From JBGPHT01 sp041484525 (GTDB taxonomy: Bacteria; Acidobacteriota; Terriglobia; Bryobacterales; Bryobacteraceae): a DNA stretch of 5,480 nt. Positions 1 through 5,296 of the stretch are shown in pieces. The notes beneath the pieces are model-generated. The model was not told the origin of the DNA. It was given only the letters and a program-made list of their open reading frames with translations, and searched no databases. The stretch's first letter is position 1. Each line of letters begins with the position of its first letter. Location of the stretch: NCBI GenBank assembly GCA_041484525.1, contig JBGPHT010000274.1:1-5480 (forward strand). The letters run 5' to 3'. A program made the translations under genes and the position numbers.

Positions 1-237
1 CACTTCCAACCCCGCGGCTCGCCGGACGCGCGCCGAACGGCATAACCCACAGTCCATCGCCACTATCCGTATCAGGATTGCCAGAGCCCTGCTGCAACAT
101 CTCCCCTGCTGCCCCTTTTGCTGCGCGCGCCATTTCTAACACAGTAGTACTAGTGTAGTGCGTCGGAATTCGTCGAGTTTAAAGCAGAGCCCCAAAGCTG
201 GTCGAGGTGGTTGAAAGGCCGAAACCCGAATTGGCCG
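1..237. other. Flank with no clear gene; possible gene fragment at the left edge
   Basis: No gene is convincing here. On the minus strand an open frame starts with ATG at 133 and runs off the left edge for 44 codons (begins MARAAKGAAGEML). It has no good ribosome site and I recognise no family. On the plus strand a frame open from base 1 ends in TAA at 43-45, so the edge could equally hold the last 14 codons of a plus-strand gene. The rest is AT-richer than the genes and includes an EcoRI-type palindrome inside a CGTCG-GAATTC-GTCG context, with no promoter I can defend. Confidence 0.3.
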
Positions 238-303
238 CAGATGAACGCAGATAAGCGCAGATGAAAAACAACTTATCTATCTGCGTTGATCAGCGTTTAT
301 CTG
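238..303. repeat. Imperfect 25-nt inverted repeat made of 10-base CGCAGAT units
   Basis: The left arm (238-262) and the right arm (279-303) are reverse complements over 25 nt with four mismatches, separated by 16 nt (263-278). The left arm is itself three tandem 10-base units beginning CGCAGAT (237-246, 247-256, 257-266). The transcript could fold into a long stem of about 21 paired positions. CGCAGAT/ATCTGCG palindromes of this kind are, from memory, common in intergenic DNA of several bacterial phyla, so this is probably a dispersed REP-like element. It lies beyond the 3' end of the minus-strand operon and could protect the mRNA end. It lacks a T-run, so it is not a typical intrinsic terminator. 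Confidence 0.75.
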
Positions 304-324
304 GTGCGCCAGGGTGAGGTTTCG

Positions 325-362
325 GCAAGCTTGCGTAACGGGGCGGTTCGGTTCGCGAACCG
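325..362. repeat. Two perfect palindromes downstream of the recombinase operon
   Basis: GCAAGCTTGC at 325-334 is a perfect 10-bp palindrome. CGGTTCGCGAACCG at 349-362 is a perfect 14-bp palindrome, preceded by a second copy of CGGTT at 344-348. Both lie just past the stop codon (376-378) of the last gene in the minus-strand operon. They could be recombination or protein-binding sites, or short hairpins at the mRNA end. No T-rich tract follows on the minus strand, so I do not call a Rho-independent terminator. Confidence 0.5.
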
Positions 363-375
363 GAGCGGATCGGGG

Positions 376-924
376 TCAGTCTCTCACGTATTTCGCGAGC
401 AGGGAATCCATATCGTCGCCGACACCGTAGCCGAAGTTGTGGCTGATGATGCGTACTCGATCCAGCCGGACGATTAGGGGATTGCGGTCGCTGGCAGATA
501 GCTGGGCGATGAGCTTGAGCGCCTGGTCGAACATACGGACCAGTGCATCGAAGTAGCCGTCATCCTGATACCCAACGTCGCTGCAGAACCCCGCGGCGCG
601 CTCGCAGTAGAAGACCATCAACTCCGCGAGTCCAGCCAGGTCGCCGACGGCTTTTCTGTAACTGGAGATCGCCTGTTTGGCTTTCACGACGGACGTATCC
701 TGGTTTCGCAAGACATCCGGCCAGAGCCAGCGGTCCAGCGTTTCCTTGTACGGCTGCAGAACATCAGGGCCCAACCCAAAACGGGTGTGAAGAAACGCCT
801 GATTATCCTTGTGGGCGGCGTAGAGATCCTGAATCAAGCCCAGTAATCCCAGGCGGTCGAAGCTCGCGAGTTTCGCCTTAACATCTGTCCATGAAGGTTT
901 TGATGCCGGTTGACGCCTTGCCAT
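376..924 (-). CDS. Helical protein of unknown function, possibly DUF6155-like
   Basis: The protein has 182 residues starting at ATG 924, seven bases after the stop of the CcbP-like gene; a GAGG overlapping that stop can serve as a weak ribosome site. The frame is open further upstream, but that part is only the shadow of the neighbouring gene. It looks soluble and largely alpha-helical, with no signal peptide or membrane segment. Conserved-looking blocks are LASFDRLGLLGLIQDLYAA (19-37), the NQAFLHTRF segment (41-49), AELMVFYCERAAGF (100-113), the YFDALVRMFDQAL stretch (124-136) and HNFGYGVGDDMD near the end (162-173). The leading 'leucine-rich helix then acidic/FL' pattern recalls DUF6155 proteins, but I assign this from memory and with low certainty. 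No catalytic motif is visible. It is the last gene of the recombinase operon and probably acts with its two partners. Confidence 0.8.
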   Translation of the reverse strand: MARRQPASKPSWTDVKAKLASFDRLGLLGLIQDLYAAHKDNQAFLHTRFGLGPDVLQPYKETLDRWLWPDVLRNQDTSVVKAKQAISSYRKAVGDLAGLAELMVFYCERAAGFCSDVGYQDDGYFDALVRMFDQALKLIAQLSASDRNPLIVRLDRVRIISHNFGYGVGDDMDSLLAKYVRD

Positions 925-931
925 AAGAGCC

Positions 932-1297
932 TCAGAAACAGTAGCCCTGCGCCACCCAGTAATGCCAGTCGTCAACGGCTTCAGCGGTTGATTCGTCTGG
1001 ATCGACAGCGGTGAGCTGAGCGAGCGGGGCGGCCATGGTTCGACCCTGCCATCGGACCAGGACGAGCATGTCGTGCCCGCAGACTTCGTCCGGTGCCATG
1101 CGCACGACCTCCACGGTTTCGCCTTTTCTGAGCGGCGAGACGACATTCGTAGCCAGGCACTTCGCCTGGAACGGAAAACTGATCTTGCTTTCCAGATAGT
1201 AATACCAGCTCATTGCCTGCTCATCCGGGCTGGCATCGACGATAGCCTCGTTGTGAATGCGGTCCTCCCGCACAGGGTCTCGCTTGGGTCTTTTCAT
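932..1297 (-). CDS. CcbP-like calcium-binding family protein
   Basis: The 121-residue soluble protein resembles the CcbP calcium-binding family (Pfam Calci_bind_CcbP), known from a cyanobacterial Ca2+-binding protein involved in heterocyst control. Matching features are the EDRI start followed by a V-D-A block (11-22), EQAMSWYYYLE (26-36), the FPFQAKC segment (41-47), SPLRKGETVEVVRMA (54-68), LVRWQGR (80-86), PLAQL (91-95) and the acidic tail with DDWHYWVAQGY (109-119). Acidic residues at 99-110 are plausible ion ligands, but binding cannot be judged from sequence. The ATG overlaps the recombinase stop as ATGA, and a GGGAG lies 7 nt upstream, so translation is probably both coupled and independently primed. 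Outside cyanobacteria the family's role is unclear. Its place between a recombinase and an unknown protein suggests a mobile-element function rather than developmental calcium signalling. Confidence 0.85.
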   Translation of the reverse strand: MKRPKRDPVREDRIHNEAIVDASPDEQAMSWYYYLESKISFPFQAKCLATNVVSPLRKGETVEVVRMAPDEVCGHDMLVLVRWQGRTMAAPLAQLTAVDPDESTAEAVDDWHYWVAQGYCF

Positions 1298-1944
1298 GAC
1301 TTCGCTCCCAGGATTCGGCGGACTGAGGTGCGCCCGATCTGGACTCGACGAGCGATCTCCGATTTGCTAACACCAGCACGATGCAATTTCCGGATTTCCG
1401 CTGCGTGTACGGCCGCCGTTGCCGGCCGCCCCAGCCGTTTCCCGTTCTGCCGCGCATGGGCCAGGCCAGCCCGAGTTCGTTCTTGCAGAATCTCCCGTTC
1501 AAAGGCGGCGAACACAGCCAGCATTGCAGCCATCGCTCGACCCGCGGGCGTAGTCAGGTCCAGCGCCTCGGTCAGCGACACGAAGCCCACTCCGAGATGC
1601 TCCAGTTCCTGGAGTGTCGCCAGCAGATCCGTTACCGACCGGCCCCAGCGGTCCAACCGCCATACCAGCACGACATCGATCTCGCGACGACGGGCGGCCT
1701 CCAGCAGTTTCTCACGAGCTTCTCGCCTTGCCGCGCCGGAGCCGACTTCACGGACGTTCACGGCAATGGTCCAGCCCCGTCTGGCAGCATACTCCCGCAT
1801 GGCCCGACTCTGCATGGGCAGCGTTTGCTGATCATTGGTGGAGACGCGGGCATAGAGGCCCGCCCGCAACATTTTCGAATGTTTCCGTGCCTGGCCAAAA
1901 ACGTTGTCGGATTTTGCCTTCCGGGAGGCCTGTTTGGCGGGCAT
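1294..1944 (-). CDS. Small serine recombinase (resolvase/invertase family)
   Basis: The 216-residue protein has a resolvase/invertase catalytic domain and a C-terminal helix-turn-helix. YARVST (31-36) supplies the nucleophile Ser35 and the conserved Arg33. VLVWRLDRWGRS (92-103) supplies the Asp98, Arg99 and Arg102 equivalents. FEREILQERTRAGLAHAR (148-165) is the start of the long E-helix, followed by GKRLGRP (168-174). Residues 182-212 form the DNA-binding HTH. Such enzymes cut both strands at short dimer sites and join them through a 5'-phosphoserine bond, giving resolution, inversion or integration. All catalytic residues I can check are present, so the gene looks intact. The first 24 residues are a basic extension not needed for the fold; ATG at 1872 (Met25, directly before LRAGLYARVST) is a reasonable alternative start, and neither has a strong ribosome site. 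It begins 64 nt after tnpC and its stop overlaps the next start as ATGA. Confidence 0.93.
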   Translation of the reverse strand: MPAKQASRKAKSDNVFGQARKHSKMLRAGLYARVSTNDQQTLPMQSRAMREYAARRGWTIAVNVREVGSGAARREAREKLLEAARRREIDVVLVWRLDRWGRSVTDLLATLQELEHLGVGFVSLTEALDLTTPAGRAMAAMLAVFAAFEREILQERTRAGLAHARQNGKRLGRPATAAVHAAEIRKLHRAGVSKSEIARRVQIGRTSVRRILGAKS

Positions 1945-1964
1945 TTCAGAATGTCACTCAACCT

Positions 1965-1990
1965 TGGCCGAAGATGATCCTTTTCGGCCA
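1965..1990. other. 8-bp inverted repeat between tnpC and the recombinase gene
   Basis: TGGCCGAA (1965-1972) pairs perfectly with TTCGGCCA (1983-1990) around a 10-nt spacer. It sits in the 64-nt gap after tnpC. No T-run follows on the minus strand, so it is a poor Rho-independent terminator. It could be a subterminal element of the IS, a site for the adjacent recombinase, or an RNA hairpin separating expression of the two operons. Confidence 0.55.
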
Positions 1991-2008
1991 TGCAGGATCC
2001 AGCATACC

Positions 2009-3571
2009 CTACGCCGCATCCTCCAAGAGGGCGCCCGTCCGCGCCAGTGTCTCGCGGTAATTCCACGGCATCCACCCCGCCGGGCTTCGCTTCAACTCCT
2101 CGCTGTGCCGCAGTAACTCGGTCAGATAGTTGAACGGATTGGCGCCGTTCAGCTCGCAGGTATGGATCATGCTCATGAACAGATCGCCCACTCTGGCACC
2201 ATTCAGCGTCTTGTAGAACAGTGAGTTTCTCCGGTGAAGGATGGCTTTCTTCAAAATTCTTTCGACGATGTTATTGTCGATCGGGGCCCCTGGTTCACGG
2301 AGGAAGAGAGTCAGCGGCATCCAGTGGCGAAGCATGTACCGGATGGCTTTCCCCAAGCCGGAGTTCGGCTCCGTCCTGTGTTCCGCCAGTTGCGCTTCCA
2401 TCCACTCATGCAGGGTTTTCATCAGCGGGCCGCTGTGTTCCTGATGGAAACGCCGGCGTTCCTCCGGCGATAACTTCTGCTCCCGCGCCAGCGCGTCATG
2501 GTGCCAGATGCCGCCGAGCGTCTCCAGCACATGCCGGCATTCCTCGGGAAAGTTCTCCGCTACTTCCACAAACTGGCGTCTTCCGTGCGACATGCAGTAG
2601 GCCAGTAGACGCTTCACCCCTTCCGACTGCCGGGAAGTGTTCCACGACAGGGCGTCGCACATCTGGATCAGGGGCGCCAGTCCGGCTGGTCGCTGCTTCA
2701 GTACCTCTGCCAGATTCTCTCCCGCATGTTTGGCACCGCTGAAGTACAAGGCGATTTTCCAGCCAGGACCAAGTGAGACGATGCCGCTGGTAAAGATGCC
2801 CGTGCGCGGGTCGGCCGGCTCCCGCGCCAGGCGCAGGATCCGCATGCCTGTGTCATCGTTGTGCATCACCTCGCCCCGCGCCGCCTGCCTAATGTACTCG
2901 TCATACGCCGGCCGCAGACCCAGCGCCGCTTTCTCGGCTACTCCCCATTGCGTGGCTGCCGGCAGCGGGATGCCGAGATTTCCCTCCAGCCGCTCCAATC
3001 GTTTAAACGGCACACCGCTGCCATAACGGAGCTGCGCGATCATCGCCGCTGCTGTCTCGTCATACTTTTCCGCTCCCGCCTCCGCCGGTTCATCCGCCGT
3101 GAACACCTCCCCGCAGCCGTTACAGCGCAGGCGTTCCATCTCGTACCGGGTTGCCTCCAGCGGGGGCCGCCCCACGATCCGCACCAGCGTCTTGGGTTGC
3201 TTCTGGTGATAGACTTTTCCCACACCGCATTCCGGACAGGCGTCTCCAGGGTTGAGTGTTTTGTGCGACACCGTAACGGTCCGCGCGCCGGTAAACCGGG
3301 CGGCGCCATTGCGCCCATGCCCCGTCGGCAGGCGCTCTCCCTCCGGCGATGGCTTCTCTGCGGCCGGCTCGGAACTGGGGGGCGGTGGCAGCACTACGCG
3401 GGTCTTCTCTGTCGTCCGCCACCTGGGTTTCGCCCGTTCGGCCAGAGTGTGCAACACCGCTTTCAGCTTCTCTCCATCGGATTCGCTTAGCGGCGCACGC
3501 ATGCCGCCGTCGATGATCTGGTCCAGTTCTTCCAGATTCACATCCATGCGGGGGCGGGATGGTGTCTTCAT
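2009..3571 (-). CDS. tnpC: IS66-family DDE transposase TnpC
   Basis: The 520-residue protein is full length for IS66 transposases, the enzyme that cuts and joins IS ends. Domains in order: an N-terminal helical part and proline-rich linker (1-90); a zinc-binding domain with CPECG (112-116) and CNGCG (150-154), supplying four cysteines; then the DDE catalytic core. Likely acid triad: Asp239 in HNDDTG, Asp306 in QMCDALSWN, and Glu437 in DNNIVERILKKAILHRRNSLF. The stretch after Glu437 and the C-terminal block (FNYLTELL, 480-487) match the family's conserved ends. No frameshift or missing key residue is seen, so it is probably active. The ATG overlaps the DUF4338 stop as ATGA and has no strong ribosome site of its own, so expression likely depends on translational coupling to the passenger gene. 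Confidence 0.95.
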   Translation of the reverse strand: MKTPSRPRMDVNLEELDQIIDGGMRAPLSESDGEKLKAVLHTLAERAKPRWRTTEKTRVVLPPPPSSEPAAEKPSPEGERLPTGHGRNGAARFTGARTVTVSHKTLNPGDACPECGVGKVYHQKQPKTLVRIVGRPPLEATRYEMERLRCNGCGEVFTADEPAEAGAEKYDETAAAMIAQLRYGSGVPFKRLERLEGNLGIPLPAATQWGVAEKAALGLRPAYDEYIRQAARGEVMHNDDTGMRILRLAREPADPRTGIFTSGIVSLGPGWKIALYFSGAKHAGENLAEVLKQRPAGLAPLIQMCDALSWNTSRQSEGVKRLLAYCMSHGRRQFVEVAENFPEECRHVLETLGGIWHHDALAREQKLSPEERRRFHQEHSGPLMKTLHEWMEAQLAEHRTEPNSGLGKAIRYMLRHWMPLTLFLREPGAPIDNNIVERILKKAILHRRNSLFYKTLNGARVGDLFMSMIHTCELNGANPFNYLTELLRHSEELKRSPAGWMPWNYRETLARTGALLEDAA

Positions 3572-4446
3572 TGCTGGCTGAGTAACTGGCGGAAACGTGG
3601 TGCCAGCGGCAGGCCAAGGATTTCCTTGATGGGGCGATTGGGCTTATTGGTCTGGTCGTTTTTGCCTCGCCCGGTGGTGAGCCCGAGCAGTTGCCAGTTC
3701 GCCGCCCGGTAGCAGGTTCCGCGAAAACGGCCGGGATCGATGAAGGTTTCTGCAAAATAGACCGGATGGCCGTACATCCGTTCCCAATCGTCGGACAGTC
3801 CCCTGGTCACCTTCCCCAAAATGTGTGACGCCAGATGCGGGACCTGGACCCAGGGCAGGATCAGAAAACGCGTGTTGTAGGCGATAAAACGGATGTTCCG
3901 TCGCCGGGCTTCCGCACTCCAGCCGATGTAGCGGTCACGGCCGCCCAGATGTCGCGGTGCCGAACTCCACGCCAGACACGCTACAGGACGACCCTGCGCC
4001 CAACAAATATACTTCAGGTGCTCGCCGACTGGTTGTTCATAGCTGAGGTAGTGATACTGTTCCATCAGGCTATTGAACAGCGGCTCATCGGCGGTGCGGC
4101 GTACCGCTTGGATCTCGATCGGACCTAGCGACTTCAGCGGTATCGCCAGCGGCGTAGTGTCGATCAAGACCGCTTCCGGTCGCGGGCGTCCTGTCCGGCA
4201 CTGCCCTCGGATGTGGCGGCGCACTGGGGGCAACTCGATCTCTCCGGCCCGTTCCAGCATCAGCAGCAGCCCGCGACAGACCATGTCGCGCAGGGCGCCG
4301 TTGGCCTGCTTCCACCCCAGAGCCTCGCATAACTGCCGGGACAGCTTCCATCGGCTGCTTGCGGGGTGCGTCCGAATGAACTCCCGAAGAAAAGCAAGCT
4401 GCTCGCTATCGATCTCTTGTCCGCGGTAGCGCCATCCCTCCGCCAT
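3568..4446 (-). CDS. DUF4338 (DruA-like) protein embedded in the IS66 operon
   Basis: The 292-residue protein matches the DUF4338 family, named DruA after a component of the Druantia anti-phage system. Family features: an N-terminal SRWKLSRQLCEALGW segment and CRGLLLMLERAGEIELPP (31-74); LFNSLMEQYHYLSY (123-136); a core with WSSAPRHLGGRDRYIGWS (160-177), RRRNIRFIAYNTRFLILPWV (181-200) and PHLASHIL (203-210); ETFIDPGRFRGTCYRAANW (233-251), followed by a GRGK loop (259-262). The biochemical activity of the family is not settled as far as I know. This is not a Druantia system, since no DruE-type helicase or other Dru gene is present; many DUF4338 proteins are found beside transposases. It starts 54 nt after tnpB, without a clear Shine-Dalgarno, and overlaps tnpC by ATGA, so it is co-expressed with transposition genes and likely assists or regulates them. 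Confidence 0.92.
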   Translation of the reverse strand: MAEGWRYRGQEIDSEQLAFLREFIRTHPASSRWKLSRQLCEALGWKQANGALRDMVCRGLLLMLERAGEIELPPVRRHIRGQCRTGRPRPEAVLIDTTPLAIPLKSLGPIEIQAVRRTADEPLFNSLMEQYHYLSYEQPVGEHLKYICWAQGRPVACLAWSSAPRHLGGRDRYIGWSAEARRRNIRFIAYNTRFLILPWVQVPHLASHILGKVTRGLSDDWERMYGHPVYFAETFIDPGRFRGTCYRAANWQLLGLTTGRGKNDQTNKPNRPIKEILGLPLAPRFRQLLSQQ

Positions 4447-4500
4447 AACCGCAGCATGCCAGAGATTTGAGCAGAACGCAAGTGTTTGGCGGCAACTTTT

Positions 4501-4848
4501 TCAACTCACTTTCCGCCACACCGGCGCGGCCGCAGTCTCTGGGTTACCTGCCGCAAACAGTAACTGCGCCTGATGGGCCTGGAGCGCTCGTGTCGCCTCC
4601 TTGCCGGTCGGCCACCAGACGAATCGCCCCTTCGATAATCGTTTTTGCGCCATCCAAAACCCCTGGCCGTCGAATGCCAGGACTTTAATTGCAGTGGCGC
4701 GCCGGCTGCGAAAAATGAACAAGCATCCGGAGAACGGATCGGCACCCAGTTTTTCCCGGCACAACTGTGCCAAGCCGTCGATGCCTTTTCTCAGGTCGAC
4801 GGACTCGATGGCGACCAGGATGCGCATCTGCGGCGCGACTTGAATCAC
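4501..4848 (-). CDS. tnpB: IS66 accessory protein TnpB
   Basis: The 115-residue protein is of the IS66 Orf2 type, unrelated to the RNA-guided TnpB nucleases of IS200/IS605. Family signature: VDLRKGIDGLAQLC (17-30), DPFSGCLFIFRSRRATAIKVLAFDG in segments over 38-61, GFWMAQKRLSKGRFVWW (63-79). It is required with TnpA and TnpC for transposition of typical IS66 elements, but its molecular role is not well defined. I chose GTG at 4848 because it overlaps the tnpA stop (GTGA) and has GGGAG five bases upstream; the ATG at 4827 (Met8) is the alternative. Its TGA stop is in the same frame as the DUF4338 gene, with no further stop in the 18 intervening codons. Confidence 0.93.
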   Translation of the reverse strand: MIQVAPQMRILVAIESVDLRKGIDGLAQLCREKLGADPFSGCLFIFRSRRATAIKVLAFDGQGFWMAQKRLSKGRFVWWPTGKEATRALQAHQAQLLFAAGNPETAAAPVWRKVS

Positions 4849-5252
4849 GCCGACTCCCACAGTACGCGGCTGAGTCCGGCCAGGTCCGGCGTGGTGTTGC
4901 CTTTCCATTGGATGCGAATCTTGCCCCGCGGTCCTTCTAACTCGATGAGGCACTCCGCACCGCTGCCTGTGCCGGGCGTCAGTAACTCTACAAATGCCGC
5001 GGGTGGTGCGCTCAGCTTGACCGTTCTCCGCCGGCCCGGATGCGATTCCATCGTGAGCCGCTTGAGCTTGCCGTATTCCAGACTCAGCACCTTGGCGGTT
5101 CGGAAGACGCCGTGCTCCCTGGCTACTTCCGCGGCCGCCCTCCACAGCGATTCCGGAATGGGCAACCGCCCGGTATGCGACTTCCGCCATCGTACGAATT
5201 GTCCATGAATCCCGCGCATGCCGTCCGGAACATCAGGCGCCGCTCTGCCCAT
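4845..5252 (-). CDS. tnpA: IS66 accessory protein TnpA (HTH protein)
   Basis: The 135-residue protein occupies the first position of the IS66 operon. Residues 30-67 (LPIPESLWRAAAEVAREHGVFRTAKVLSLEY split over this span) fit a helix-turn-helix for DNA binding. The C-terminal part with CLIELEGPRGKIRIQW (101-116) followed by LAGLSRVLWES resembles the beta-strand and helix tail of IS66 TnpA proteins. The N-terminal HTH differs from the commoner 'RRxWSxEEK' type, so this is a divergent tnpA group. The ATG at 5252 is chosen because a perfect AAGGAGG lies 7 nt upstream (5260-5266). A GTG at 5291 is in frame but lies in the IS end and upstream of that ribosome site. Confidence 0.85.
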   Translation of the reverse strand: MGRAAPDVPDGMRGIHGQFVRWRKSHTGRLPIPESLWRAAAEVAREHGVFRTAKVLSLEYGKLKRLTMESHPGRRRTVKLSAPPAAFVELLTPGTGSGAECLIELEGPRGKIRIQWKGNTTPDLAGLSRVLWESA

Positions 5253-5259
5253 TGCACGT

Positions 5260-5285
5260 CCTCCTTGCGCCCGGGCGGGCGCAAG
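5260..5285 (-). promoter_or_regulatory. tnpA Shine-Dalgarno with an overlapping 9-bp hairpin
   Basis: AAGGAGG (minus strand, 5266-5260) is a perfect ribosome site 7 nt before the tnpA ATG. Immediately upstream CTTGCGCCC and GGGCGCAAG (5285-5277 and 5272-5264 on the minus strand) form a perfect 9-bp GC-rich stem with a 4-nt loop. The stem's last three bases are the AAG of the ribosome site. Allowing one bulged G, the pairing extends into the GAG of the site. The RNA could thus hide the tnpA start when transcription enters from outside, as is known for IS10 and IS50. No good promoter pair is visible upstream. Confidence 0.65.
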
Positions 5286-5296
5286 AGTCACGTTAC

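Larger units (their letters stand above)
1949..5296 (-). mobile_element. IS66-family insertion sequence with a DUF4338 passenger gene
   Basis: The element consists of tnpA, tnpB, DUF4338 gene and tnpC in one minus-strand operon, which is the IS66 order with one gene added between tnpB and tnpC. The high-coordinate end is placed at 5296 because the minus strand there reads GTAACGTGACTC, and IS66 ends usually begin GTAA. The low end is uncertain: 60 nt past tnpC the plus strand reads AGAATGTCACTC (1949-1960), matching 8 of the 12 terminal bases, but not the outermost ones. The 8 bases outside each proposed end (1941-1948 and 5297-5304) do not match, so no target duplication is seen. The boundaries are therefore approximate, and the element may extend lower to include the recombinase operon. 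Confidence 0.6.

Noticed and set aside
286..477. A 63-residue plus-strand frame at 286-477
   Set aside because: It starts inside the inverted repeat and overlaps the end of the minus-strand gene; no ribosome site or family.
376..1146. A 256-residue version of the last minus-strand gene starting at 1146
   Set aside because: The first 74 residues overlap the CcbP-like gene in another frame and are low-complexity; the ATG at 924 follows the upstream stop by 7 nt and begins the recognisable protein.
1073..1831. Long plus-strand open frames across the recombinase and transposase genes
   Set aside because: They lie opposite well-supported minus-strand genes, are arginine/serine/proline-rich as expected for antisense frames of GC-rich genes, and match no family I know.
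3568..4446. A Druantia anti-phage system
   Set aside because: Only a DruA-type gene is present, without the large DruE helicase or other partners; the neighbours are IS66 transposition genes.
4501..4848. TnpB as an RNA-guided nuclease
   Set aside because: The IS66 TnpB is a 115-residue accessory protein with no RuvC motifs; the name is shared only by history.
4501..5190. A 229-residue version of TnpB
   Set aside because: The N-terminal half is an out-of-frame reading of tnpA; family similarity begins at the GTG/ATG at 4848/4827.
5253..5291. GTG start giving TnpA 13 extra residues
   Set aside because: It would place the perfect ribosome site inside the coding region and start within the IS end; the ATG at 5252 is ideally spaced from AAGGAGG.
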